From Macrothele yani (lineage: Eukaryota > Arthropoda > Arachnida > Araneae > Macrothelidae), in the NCBI GenBank assembly GCA_039090855.1, contig CM077002.1:86432194-86496193 (forward strand): 64,000 nucleotides of DNA, given 5' to 3'. Below, piece by piece: positions 54,361 to 64,000 of this stretch. The translations under genes were made by a program, and so were the position numbers. The notes under the pieces are model-generated. The model ran no database searches. It was given only the letters and a program-made list of their open reading frames with translations, and had not been told where the DNA came from. The stretch's first letter is position 1. Each line of letters starts with the position of its first letter.

Positions 54361-54618
54361 TCCTCGGTTGCCTAACACCACTAGCAGCACTAAACACCAC
54401 TAGCAGCACTAAACACCATTAGTAGCACTCAATGACTTCCGAATCGAAAGCAACATAGCGAAAATTGAGCTTCTCTTCGAAGAACAAGGTGAAATGGCGC
54501 AGGCTTCACGCTGCGCATACTGTTTCCACTTCTGGGCCCATAATCATCTGATCGGCTGTCTTTGATTAAATTATATTATTTCATATTGCTGTAATATAAC
54601 CAACCACTACTCCACCTT

Positions 54619-54833
54619 TGTTACAATCACCTTCGAAAAAACACAACAACTGTCATGGAACATGATGATCTCTTCGCTTCGCAATTCACACAACCTCTCT
54701 CTACCGAGGCCAATCCCAGAGTGACGCTGCTACGTCATGCACAGAGAGTCTGAAGTGCGGGGCGCATCTGGGGCCATCTGTTAAACAAAATTATATGAAA
54801 AAAAGATTGAGAATTACAAAAAAAGGTACAACA
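54619..54833 (-). repeat. copia 2 5' LTR
   Basis: On the minus strand it opens TGTTGTACC and closes GATTGTAACA. Matches the LTR at 46690-46918 along its length with about ten-plus differences and a 13-base gap near ACAACAACT. Immediately inside lies GGTGGAGTAGTGGTTGGTTA, a possible primer-binding region that I could not match to a tRNA. Confidence 0.83.
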
Positions 54834-55169
54834 TATTCATACGTCGTCGAAGTGTGACGTCACAAGATGGCGCTGGGCATAAACAAATGTCTGTTCCTCC
54901 ATGATTCCCATAACGTTTTAACGTGATTGGTGAAATGTCTCATATTTTGCATCTTCTTCATTTTTTTCTGACAATTTGAAACTAATTCAATGAGGTGAAA
55001 ATGCTGTGAAGTCCTCTCACAGCCAGTCATTTTATTATAAACCGCATAGCGAGAAATTCGTGGTAAAATTCATGCTTCTATGAAAGATAAGATATATAGC
55101 ATCGAGGTACTGTCTGTTTTTTATGCCTATGCTTCATAAATTATTTTATCTTACTTCTTTCAGTTTTAT
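54834..55169. other. unassigned spacer
   Basis: No gene or repeat recognised between the copia 2 LTR and the next Tc1 target. Confidence 0.4.
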
Positions 55170-55171
55170 AC

Positions 55172-56579
55172 ACAGCTGGCTACCCAAAATGCAACACCAA
55201 GAAGGAGACGTGATAGCAAAGCCAGATTTACTGGACGCATAACAACAGATACAAAAGATGAAACGATTGAGATTACAGGCCCGTGCGACTTGCGGAACAC
55301 CCAGACATCAATAGTTCGTGTGGCCCCCATGGCTGGTAATAACGGCCGCTACACACCGCGGCATCGAAAGAAAGAGGCTTTGGATGTGGGCTTGGGGTAT
55401 GTCGGTCCAGGCTGCTTCCACACGTTGCTACAGTTCATCAGGCGTAGCCGCGGGTGGTGCTTGCCGGACCACTCGGTTGCCGATCAGCGACCAGACGTGG
55501 TCGATGGGCGACATATCGGGAGAACAGCCGGGTCACGGCAACAGTGACACCTAGTGGGCCGTGAAGAATTGTTGCACGATGCGTGCCACGTGCGGGCGTG
55601 CATTGTCCTGTTGAAACGTGGCTGCTGGCAGGTCCTGCAGGTAAGGGAGGACTACAGGCTCCAAAACGTCGGAGATGTAGTGGTGGCTGTTGAGTGTACC
55701 GGCGATGCGTACCAGAGGGGCGAGGGTGTCATATCCAATTGCGTCCCAAACCATAACGCCAGGCGACGAACCGGTATGGCGATGCATAATGCAGGCGTCA
55801 TGCAGTCTCTCGCCGCGGTGACGCCACACGCGGATCCGACCATCGTGGTGTTGCAGGCAGAAGCGGGATTCGTCGGAAAAGACAATGTCGTGCCATTCCG
55901 TAGTCCAGGTGCGGCGTTCAACGGCCCACTGCCGACGTACTCGATGATGGTGTAACGTCAATGGCAATAGGAGCAATGGGCGCCAGCGACAAGTCCTCGC
56001 TCATGCAGACGATGTCGAACGGTACGTGCTGACACAGGTTGTTGCGCAACACACCCTAATTCATGCGCTAACGTTCGTGATGTGGCGGTGCGAGCCGTCA
56101 ATGCCCGCCGCACAACATGCCGGTCCTCTCGTTCGGTGGTGTGCCGCGGCTGCGGCAATCGCTTACGTCAGTCCGTCCGTCTCTCCTGCACACACCGAAT
56201 CAATACTCTTCTCACTGTGGCTGGATGTGATCATACACGGGCGCCGATGTCTCGGTACGATAAACCGCTGTCGCGATAAGCCACTATTTGTCCTCTGTCG
56301 AACTCCGAAACGTGCTGGAATGACTGCCGTATTCTGCGACGATTCATCAGGAAGCTTCCCACGCACAGGTCCGGCAGCACAACATACTTCCACTACTTAC
56401 ACCCCGCCTTCCGTGCACCCTTCTTATAGTGCTTCTCGGTGGCGTGCCGGGCACACATGATTTGCATATGCCCTGCAATGCTAATCGTTTGCATGTCCTC
56501 TCGCCGGCGACGCATGCCGCGAATTTAGGGCCAATCGGATGCTTCCTTCTTGGGGTTGCATTTTGGGTGGCCTGCAGTG
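55172..56579 (-). mobile_element. Tc1-like element, family A copy 2
   Basis: The ends CACAGCTGGCTACCCAAAAT and the complement of CACTGCAGGCCACCCAAAAT lie between TA dinucleotides (55170-55171, 56580-56581). 1408 bp, close relative of 17834-19220. An extra phrase, CTCGCCGGCGACGCATGCCG, near 56499 is not in copy 1. Confidence 0.9.
55280..56400 (-). pseudogene. Tc1-like DD34E transposase (family A copy 2), frameshifted
   Basis: Minus-strand blocks run as in copy 1: HTH around 56390-56170, REDRHVVRRALTARTATSRT (56140), DIVFSDESRFCLQHHDGRI (first Asp, 55890), GVMVWDAIGYDTLAPLVRIA (55760), VVLPYLQDLPAATFQQDNAR (second Asp, 55620), then a stop at 55551-55553 just after FFTAH. The Glu region and C-terminus continue beyond the stop at 55500-55300. 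The N-terminal region is frameshifted near 55975 relative to the catalytic part. Confidence 0.86.
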
Positions 56580-56924
56580 TATATGTTTTAACTGACCACC
56601 GAAAGAGCCAGCTACTTTAAGGCTGGACCGTTTCATGTTTGTAGTAAAGATGGATGAAATACACGGCCAGGTAATTCCGTAGGAGCATCTGCTGATTCAC
56701 CGTGGCGAGAAATCTCACCAATGCACAGTACGCCAGGAGACATTTTTACAGCAAGGTAGTCTGTTACAGCATCTGCTGATTCACACTGGTGAGAAACCTC
56801 CCCAATGCCCTGATAGGATTTAACCTTACAGTATTTAAATGGGTACCTATGATTTAATTTTAACGCATTTTGGTAAATGAATTTTATCTTACAGTATAAA
56901 TACCAATCACACACACGTCACATA

Positions 56925-58349
56925 CACTGACGGAAAAAAAATCCCAACACCAAGAAGGGATTGTGTTAGATAAACGACAGTTGGTAGGCGGTGAGAGTAC
57001 ATCTGTATGATGACGTCTATGCAAATTTCGCGCTCGGCGCATACGTATGGCGCTAGTAGCGCCCCTCGGAACATGCAAAGCAGGTTTGCTGTAAATACAC
57101 GCTGTAACGTTCGTGAGCGTTAGTTATCGTTGAGATTCGACGTAGTGTGTTGATGTTAGTCAAGAATGCCTTTAAGAAGACGAAGAAGCCATTATCAACA
57201 GCTCACGGAGTTTGAACGATATCGTGTAATAGGGCTACGAGAAGGTGGATTTTCTTTCCGCGATATTGCAGAACGACTTGGCAGGAATGTAGCCACTGTG
57301 CATGATTGTTGGCAGAGGTGGTCAAGGGAAAGTACTGCCTCAAGAAGACCGGGTTCCGGCCGGTCACGTGGCACTACTGAGAGAGAAGACCGCCGTGTAC
57401 ATCGTATGGCCGTGGCGCATCGTACCGCGTCTGCGGCAGCAATTCGAGCTGCAGTTGCCACCACAGTGACGCAACGAACTGTTACAAATCGGTTACTTGA
57501 AGGAGAGCTCCGAGCCAGACGCCCTGTAGCGTGCATTCCACTTACTCCAAACCACTGCCGTTTGCGACGTCAGTGCTGTCAAGCTAGAGCTCATTGGAGG
57601 ACGGAGTGGAGATCTGTTGTGTTTTCTGATGAAAGCCGGTTCTGTCTGGGTGCCAGTGATGGCCGTGTGTTGGTTAGAAGGAGGCCAGGTGAGCGCCTGC
57701 AACCAACCTGTCTGCGGCCGAGACACACTGGACCTACACCTGGAGTTATGGTCTGGGGAGCAATTTGCTATGACAGCAGGAGCACCCTCGTGGTTATCCC
57801 ACGCACCATGACGGAACAGTTGTACTTCGGTCTGGTGATTCAACCTGTTGTGCTGCCATTCATGAACAGCATTCCAGGGGGTGTTTTCCAACTGGATAAC
57901 TCTCGTCCGCATACCGCTGTTGTAACCCAACATGCTCTACAGAGTGTCGACATGTTGCCGTGGCCTGCTAGATCACCAGATCTTTCACCAATCGAGCACG
58001 TATGGGACATCATTGGACGACAACTCCAGCGTCACCCCAACCAGCATTAACCGTCCCTGTATTGACCGACCAAGTGCAACAGGCATGGAACTCCATCCCA
58101 CAAACTGACATCCAGCACCTGTACGACACAATGCATGAACGTTTGCGTGCTTGCATTCAACATTCTGGCGGTTATACCAGTTATTAATGTACCAGCATTT
58201 CACATTTAAAATGGCTCTTCTCGAGCTTACATTAAGCTGTGATCTTTAAACCTTAATCGATTAAATATGTTACCTATACAAACGTATTGCCGCCATTTCA
58301 TTCCTCTACAACTATTTTTTCGTGGTTTTGGGATTTTTTTCCGTCAGTG
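56925..58349 (+). mobile_element. Tc1-like element, family C, nearly intact
   Basis: Ends CACTGACGGAAAAAAAATCC and the complement of CACTGACGGAAAAAAATCCC between TA dinucleotides (56923-56924, 58350-58351). 1425 bp. The transposase frame is broken only near its end. It is the best-preserved Tc1-like copy in the window. Confidence 0.93.
57166..58050 (+). CDS. Tc1-like transposase (family C), one late frameshift
   Basis: It begins MPLRRRRSHYQQLTEFERYR, as typical for this group. HTH 1 is FRDIAERLGRNVATVHDCWQ (residues about 32-51). HTH 2 spans about 85-120. Catalytic blocks are VVFSDESRFCLGASDGRV (first Asp), GVMVWGAICYDSRS, VFQLDNSRPHTAVVTQHALQ (second Asp) and PWPARSPDLSPIEHVWDIIG (Glu). By my count, 32 residues lie between the second Asp and the Glu, against 34 in family A. 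After residue about 288 the frame changes near 58030, and the expected C-terminus (ALTVPVLTDQVQQAWNSIPQ to GGYTSY) continues in another frame to 58187. Product would cut and paste the element at TA sites. Probably dead but young. Confidence 0.9.
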   Translation: MPLRRRRSHYQQLTEFERYRVIGLREGGFSFRDIAERLGRNVATVHDCWQRWSRESTASRRPGSGRSRGTTEREDRRVHRMAVAHRTASAAAIRAAVATTVTQRTVTNRLLEGELRARRPVACIPLTPNHCRLRRQCCQARAHWRTEWRSVVFSDESRFCLGASDGRVLVRRRPGERLQPTCLRPRHTGPTPGVMVWGAICYDSRSTLVVIPRTMTEQLYFGLVIQPVVLPFMNSIPGGVFQLDNSRPHTAVVTQHALQSVDMLPWPARSPDLSPIEHVWDIIGRQLQRHPNQH

Positions 58350-58965
58350 TAGTTTTCCACACTTCACCAATGTACAATATGTAGCAAGTCATTTACGCAA
58401 AAAATCATCTATCAGTTCTTCTATGGATTCACACTGGTGAGAAACATCATCAATGTGACCTTTGCAGAAAGTCATTTACACGTGAAGGAAAGCGACTGAT
58501 TCCTGTCAATATACACGCTTACATTGCAAAGTATACATTTTATGAATGCTCTTGAACTGTGTCAATACATTTTAACAGCTATTAGTGAAATTTATACTTT
58601 GAACAGGGTACCTAAAATCTCCCAAAGGCATCGCATGTTATTATTACCCGTAAAGCAGCATGGAATCTGATGTAACCAAAGACCTTGGAGAGAATAGACT
58701 GGCAAACACCTAGCTACTTCCGTGAGTTTTTGAAAACCGGATGTTCCGCCATTAGCGAGGAGTGAAAGCTGTTCCCGAGCACATGCTGGTTCCGTGCGTG
58801 TTGCAAATCGTGCTTTAAATAGTTCTAATAAAAAAATAAATATTGTCAGGTTTGGGTCAGGTACTGTTTTAGACATGGATACAACATAACGGCCGACATA
58901 AAAAACGGGTATTTTCACAAGTAAGTTAAATGTTTTGCTCATTGTTGTTCATAATGTCATTGGCT

Positions 58966-61342
58966 GTAGTTCAAAATCGTTTTATTAAAACTTGAAAGGT
59001 ACAGAGAAATACATTGCAGTAACATAGAGTAACAGAGAATATAACAGGAAATAACATGAAATATACAGCTGGGAATGAAGCACACAAACGTCAAGCACAC
59101 AATCGCAGGAGTAAAGCAATTAACATTTTACATTAGCGGAGAAAAAGTTAGGAAAAAAGTCACGTATCAAGAAACAATTCACCAAGATGGAGGAGAACAT
59201 CCGGAGAACTTTTCAAATTGGGTGCAGTAATAGTCTACAAACACAAGCCACTGTCCGAGAGCTGGATACGAAGACACTGCAGTGCTAAAAGCACATTGAA
59301 GAGCTCGTAAAGAATAACAAACAGTCTCATAGTCAATAGGATCATAAAATGAGCAAAAACGAGCAAAGGCCGCTTTCGGATCACGTGTAAAAAACAAATC
59401 ATAGCCCATGTAGGGGGTCACAAAAGCACGATAACGAGGATCAGCATTTGTGAGCATATAAATGTGTTCCAGGGAAACTTCTGGAAGAGGAAGAAGAGCA
59501 GCACGTTTAAGATTAAGTTTATAATCAGGATTAACCACAAAGTGATCCGGAAAATCCAGAGCAGCCGAGTCGGATATTTCACAGGAAGCTAAGACCTTCT
59601 TTCGATTTTTCTTACGAAGATGGCGTCGTCGCTTCTTGGGAACAACACCTTGAAAGTCCTGCTCAGATAACATCGAATCGTTGACTCCAGTTGGAACCAG
59701 AAATGGTGTTGTAGAAAGAGGTGCAGACGAAGCATCAGCAGGAACCAGAGACCCATCTATAAGGAAGGGAAAGCTTGCCACTAAACCTGGAGCCAATGGC
59801 AAGGACTTAGGCAAAACAGTAACACTTGAAAAGGCACTGGAACTCGACGAATCGAGCGCTGGAGCAGTAGTAGGCAAAGTAGCACTTGCCTCTCCAACAG
59901 AAGACACAGAAGAGTCAATATGCTGAATCGATGGTGTGGCAGCATCACTAGAAGAAGACGCAAGTTCTGGTATGTCAAAAGGCTCCAAACGTGAAACATC
60001 CAGGGAGTCATGGAGATGAGCAATAACTGGTGTGAACAAACCAGTAGACACAGGCGGTGGTGTACACGGTGGAGAAAGTAGAGGAATAGATATCGGTTCT
60101 GCTGAAGGCAATTCAGCAGAAAGTCCAGCATGCAGAGGCGCAGACAACACTCCAACAGCAGAGGAGACAGGAGACAAGCAAGCATCATCATGAGAAGTGG
60201 GCACAGGAGTTCCTGGCGGAGTCGGAGCATGGGATAGTATAGGCTCTGAAGAAGACACAGGCACTTCCGATGTCGTTGCAGTAGAAGGAACAGTGACCGG
60301 AGGCACAAAAACTGACGGGCATTTTGCTTGATGTTGGCCAAAACCAAGACAGGCGTAACAATGTAAAGGTGTAACAACATTTATGGAGTAGGAATGGTGA
60401 CCAAGTTTAATCAGTAATTTGGGGGGAAAGGAAGGAATTGCAGAATCTGAGGGGAAAATCAGGAGCGCCTGCCGGCGACACCCTGAGATAGGACTACCAA
60501 ACGGATCAGTAACGTTTGAAGGAAGGGTACACACCGACCCAACGGTGCAACCGCTATACGAAAGAAAGTGCTGCAAAAGAGAATCGGGAATTTCAGCTGG
60601 AACCGGAAGAACGAGATCAAAACTGGACGCTGGGAGAGAAGTTCAGCGTGAATACACTGATCACCAATCTGAATGGGAGTGGATAAAACCTGCGCTACAT
60701 ATTTTGAGGCAGCTAAATAAATAATGACGGATCGGGGTTTGCGAGCAATATGCGTAATAGAATCGGATGGAAAAAAGGAATACAGCGCTGATGCATATGC
60801 TGGGAGTTGAGTGTTACGTAGGGCATCAAAAACAATACCAAGATATAATCCAGCAAAGGAGAAAGACGCCTGATCCACAGCACCTGTAGACGATCGGATG
60901 TCAACATTGACGCAGTCAGCAAACGGTGCGGCTGCAGAAGAGCCGAGCATAGGAGTAGAAGCCATAACGTCACAACAGTACAGCAGTCAGACCAACGCAA
61001 GTCAAAGCACTAGGAGCGGTCAACCGAGGCAACTACGCAGGCAGCGCAAAAAAGCTACCGAGTGAGAACCGAAGCAAGCAGCAATTGCTGTTCGCAAAAT
61101 ACAAGCGCGTCGGCATCCAGTCCAGGCAAGTCCGCGACGGAAAGGGTGACCTGCAGAAAATAAGCAAAACCGATGTAAAAGCAAGTAAAAAAACGAAGAA
61201 AGATGAAAAATAAGCAACTCACCGACCTGGTAAGTGAATTCAGAACATTAAGATCAACTTCATACACGTAGCGGAGAACTTTTAGCTGGAAAAAGGGCTC
61301 AGAAATCGCAAAACTAGACGAAAACTTAAAACTTGGGAGCAA
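58966..61342 (-). mobile_element. Possible ORF1-only LINE-related element
   Basis: A minus-strand unit with a 5' leader (61342-60966), one long ORF (60965-59179) and a short 3' region ending in an AATAAA signal (58986-58981) about 15-20 bases before similarity fades. No RT follows on either side. I cannot see a target duplication or poly(A), so the limits are tentative. Confidence 0.5.
59179..60965 (-). pseudogene. LINE ORF1/gag-like protein with a CCHC-type knuckle, one frameshift
   Basis: Read on the minus strand, the N-terminal part starts MASTPMLGSSAAAPFADCVN (60965) and continues to about 60620, where the frame changes. The other frame then carries DPFGSPISGCRRQALLIFPS and CYACLGFGQHQAKCP (near 60360). 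The knuckle is off-register (CX2CX5HX3C where CX2CX4HX4C is usual). The next 250 residues are rich in Pro, Ser and Thr. A basic block (KKRRRHLRKKNRKK, near 59640-59600) and a folded-looking C-terminal stretch (DPRYRAFVTPYMGYDLFF) end at 59179. Total about 595 residues. The arrangement resembles ORF1 of some arthropod LINEs; I do not recognise the exact family. RNA binding is inferred. Confidence 0.65.
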
Positions 61343-62100
61343 CGAAGTTTCCCAGTACGAACGAATATATGTTTTAAGTATGAAGGAATATATGGATATT
61401 ACATCATGTTCAAAATATAATAATTATCTATAGAACAATGTTTTTTGGTTTGAATATAGGACTGTTAACAATTTTTGAACATCCTCTCCTGTTCATTTCA
61501 ATTTTTGTATTCAGTGTTCAAAAATTCAAACCTCGAAACACATGTTCGACATCCAAATAATCACATTTGGGGCCTAAGTATTATCTGGAATTGAGGTTTT
61601 CAAACATGGGATACTACAAATTTGAAAAACTGCGTGTATTGAGACCAGAATTTCTAAATTGGGCCTGGGAGCACTAAAAATGCAAATACAGTTTTTCGAC
61701 AACCACCCCTGTAAAAAGCGACTTGCTGTTCTTCTCCTGTGGAAAGAAGAAATATATTTATTGCCTCACATATTTTTTTTTTTGCTGGAAAACACCAGTT
61801 GGAAACTATCTCCCCCTATGAATTAAAATTTTTAATCACGTTTTTGAATAACATTGCCCAAAACATGGTAAAAAGCCTCCAAGGCTCTGCGTAAACAGCT
61901 ATGTATGTATGTTCCTACCCTGTGGAAAGATGAAATATTTGCATTGCCTCACATTCTTTTAATTTGCTGAAAAACACTAGTTGGTAACTATTTTTTCCTA
62001 TGGATTTAAATTTTTAATCATTTTGTGAATAAGATTGCCCAAAACATGATGAAAAGCCTCCAATACTCTCTGCGTAAACATCTTTTGTATGCTCCATCTA
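61343..62100. other. AT-rich segment with a two-unit tandem repeat
   Basis: No gene. From about 61735 to 62090 a roughly 182-base unit occurs twice (CTGTGGAAAGAWGAAATAT, GAAAAACACYAGTTGG, AAAAGCCTCCAA, CTCTGCGTAAACA). The first copy ends with TATGTATGTATG. Confidence 0.65.
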
Positions 62101-62297
62101 TTTTTTTTTTTTTTGATTGGAGGTTTAACGACCACCGTGAGCAACTCAATGGGCTATAAGCAGTCGCCCGTCCCTAATTTAGGGTCACTGGTTCCAGGGA
62201 AGGGAGAGAGCCAGTGCCGTATGACAAACACAACATCCATGCCTCACCGGGATTCGAACCCGGACCCCTTACGGACGAATGATCAGAGGCCAGCGCT
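62101..62297 (-). mobile_element. tRNA-derived SINE copy S9, 5' truncated
   Basis: A minus-strand copy, T tail at the left, B box complement near 62250. It stops at CAGCGCT, so the first 25-30 bases of the head, including the A box, are missing. It lacks the internal pol III promoter pair and would not be transcribed. Body is nearly identical to S6. Confidence 0.92.
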
Positions 62298-64000
62298 ATT
62301 TTGGAAAGTTTATATAGATTATATTATGCGTTGATAAAGTGCTGTGTTATTCTTTCAAATTATACGTAGGAATAGCTTTTAAAATTAGTTTATTGAGTAT
62401 GAATACAGCAATACAATTAATAATAGATATAAAGAGCTCTGCATGTCTGAGGAAAAGCAGTGATAGTTTTGTAAACATGATGTTTGTAGACCCCCTTTTT
62501 TGTTTTATGCGATATTCACTTTTCATGAGCACATGTGGTAAAAATATTTTTTAATAAAACAATTTGAGGAACAAAAGCGGGTGATTAAGGGTAATATGAA
62601 GGAACGATAATGTGGTATATTTAAATTCGCATTTCGGCAACTTCATGTATCAGGTGTTGATTGTATATTTCATAGCTGATTTTCATCGAAATTGAGTACT
62701 TGCTAATTAAATTTTGATCTAGGAATTTGTTGGTTTACATTCATACCCGAATATTCCTTCTGTGCTATTTATACGATATATTATGCGTTGAATCAAACAC
62801 TGTATGTACCTTTACAATAGCTATGAATTTCTCACCAACTCCTCGCAGTAACAGATAGCGCTGGTGTCTCAATTGGTGTCCGTTGCCTCCGAAGCTCAGC
62901 ATTAAGTTTGCCAGTCTATCCTCTCCAAGGTCTTTGGATGTAACAGCCTCCAGGAAAACCCTAATGTTCTGAAATCGATAACAAAAAAAAGGGGTGGGGG
63001 GTTTAGGGGGGATCCAAATTCATATTTTACAGACTACCAAAAATATGCTTGTTCACAAGGCCGTATATAAGGGTGGGGTTGGGGAGGGTTCAAACCCCTC
63101 CCTTAGGTCAGGAAAAAAGGCGTGCTACGTTACATTACTTCTATCCAACGATCTTATTTACAGAAATGGTAGTCACTACTATCATTTGATGAAAGCCTCT
63201 AGGTGAGCTTATGGTTGTAACAGTAGCATTCCAATTTCCATGTCTCATCATTCAGCAGACCATTCTGTCCCTAGCGGCACAGCAAACTCACTAAACCGCA
63301 CTCAAGGAGATCAGAAGAAGAGAGGGAGTGAAAGCAGCTGGGCGTTGCAGGCCTCTAGTCGGAGATAAGGATGGCTCCGTTCTAGTGGAGAGAGTTCAGT
63401 AACGTCACTTCCTGCATATCTTTCATTAGCATCGCTCGGAGCCGGTTCGGTTAGGGAACATAACGCATGCATCAGCCACAATGAGGATGTAGCACGTGAC
63501 GTCTTCCAGAAGTTTCAGTGAAGTGGCAACAGTCCCTGCAAGTTCCTGAAGGACAAGCATAGCTGGCTGTCCAGCACTTAGTGTGTAAAATGCAATCATT
63601 AGCGATCGGTGTTTATAAGAATTTGAAGCCAAAATGCCTAGATTTTGTAGCATTTTGCATTGCGGTAATAGAGGAAATCGAGACGGCTAAAAGTCTTTTT
63701 CAAGCTACTAGCTGCTCTAAAGGCAGTGCCCAAAAATTCGCCTATATATCAAACGAAGGGAGATCTCTTCCCAGAGCTTAGAAAACACTTTTTATTGAAG
63801 AGTTAGACTCTTCAAAGGCAGAGAACCTTTTAAATGTTAGTTTTATCCAAAAATCAGTGATTTTTGGTAAAGCAGAGAATCTATATTTTACTTGTTCAAA
63901 CGCTGTTGTAGTGCAGTGCTTGCATTTATTAGCACAGGCGTTTCAGTCGTTGATTCAAAGTTTTCAAGTTGAATTTAAAAGGTGTTGGCTGTCTTTTTGC
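62298..64000. other. right-hand end, no gene recognised
   Basis: Short readings only. At 62990-63110 G-rich runs (GGGGTGGGGGGTTTAGGGGG, GGGTGGGGTTGGGGAGGG) could form G-quadruplexes, and GGGTTCAAACCCCTCCC is self-complementary. Nothing else recognised. Confidence 0.4.

Larger units (their letters stand above)
46690..54833 (-). mobile_element. Ty1/copia retrotransposon 2, both LTRs present, split by a LINE
   Basis: On the minus strand the order is 5' LTR (54833-54619), gag, protease, integrase, RT, RNase H, polypurine tract (AATTAGGGGGATT, about 46931-46919) and 3' LTR (46918-46690). A 2.9 kb LINE (48363-51266) splits RT at its very start. I found no matching 5-bp target duplication at the outer ends, so one end may be rearranged. 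Confidence 0.88.
56600..58560 (+). pseudogene. C2H2 zinc-finger gene remnant, split by Tc1-C
   Basis: Left part (56690-56823): HLLIHRGEKSHQCTVRQETF then LQHLLIHTGEKPPQCPDRI and a stop. These are finger boundaries with the classic TGEK linker, some zinc Cys lost. Right part (58360-58490), beyond the Tc1-C element: LHQCTICSKSFTQK, a frame change, then IHTGEKHHQCDLCRKSFTRE. Two or more fingers per side are recognisable. Since both sides are broken, this is a pseudogene or a decayed exon and not a working transcription factor. The source could be a host gene family or a captured fragment such as that at 43125. Confidence 0.75.

Noticed and set aside
56690..58490. Working C2H2 transcription factor
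   Set aside because: Fingers lack zinc ligands, frames break and a Tc1 element interrupts it.
59781..60380. 199-residue leucine-rich ORF in the minus strand
   Set aside because: It is the alternative frame of the Pro/Ser-rich region of the ORF1-like protein.

Overview
The window is a block of transposable elements from an animal genome. An arthropod, possibly a chelicerate, fits best: it mixes Tc1/mariner, hAT, Helitron, Penelope, Ty3/gypsy and Ty1/copia elements, has AT-rich filler, and carries nine copies of one tRNA-derived SINE. The sequence alone does not identify the species. I found no intact host gene. The only host-like coding material is C2H2 zinc-finger debris, in two places. There are no bacterial or viral gene layouts, CRISPR arrays or rRNA genes. 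The only tRNA-like sequences are the heads of SINEs and related retroposons.

Layout. 1-4.1 kb: 3' part of a Ty3/gypsy element (RNase H, integrase, a C-terminal repeat region, 3' LTR). 4.3-5.4 kb: decayed DD34D mariner. 6.2-9.8 kb: Tc1-like element (family B) split by a 2.15 kb TIR element. 9.9-11.4 kb: dead LINE with a GAT tail. 11.7 kb: SINE. 12.9-13.45 kb: palindromic Penelope-type repeat with hammerhead-like cores. 13.9-15.9 kb: Tc1/mariner element of another type. 15.9-21.2 kb: minus-strand Ty1/copia pol and gag, riddled with nested insertions (a foldback MITE, two SINEs, Tc1-like family A, a palindromic Penelope-type insert). 21.2-23.9 kb: Penelope-like element with RT and GIY-YIG domains, carrying two SINEs. 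24.6-29.5 kb: a LINE broken by a 411 bp insert with terminal direct repeats, a Tc1-B copy and a hAT element.

29.7-35.2 kb: complete but dead minus-strand Helitron with both ends recognisable. 38.1-39.6 kb: Tc1-like family D. 39.9-41.3 kb: diverged tandem repeat in which each unit carries a CTCF-core-like motif. 41.45-46.7 kb: two head-to-tail copies of a 1.8 kb composite unit, with TTAA-flanked MITEs, a SINE and a TIR element holding zinc-finger sequence. 46.7-54.8 kb: copia element with both LTRs, split by a young LINE at 48.4-51.3 kb. 55.2-56.6 kb: second Tc1-A copy. 56.7-58.5 kb: C2H2 zinc-finger pseudogene interrupted by a nearly intact Tc1-like element (family C). 59-61.3 kb: zinc-knuckle ORF resembling a LINE ORF1 but with no RT beside it. 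62.1 kb: SINE. The last 1.7 kb holds nothing I recognise.

Target-site duplications order many of the insertions. Within copia 1, SINE S4 entered the integrase region and a Tc1-A element then entered the SINE's AT-rich tail. Two SINEs landed in the Penelope reading frame. The 48.4 kb LINE entered copia 2. The window therefore reads as layers of successive insertions and not as a set of cooperating genes.
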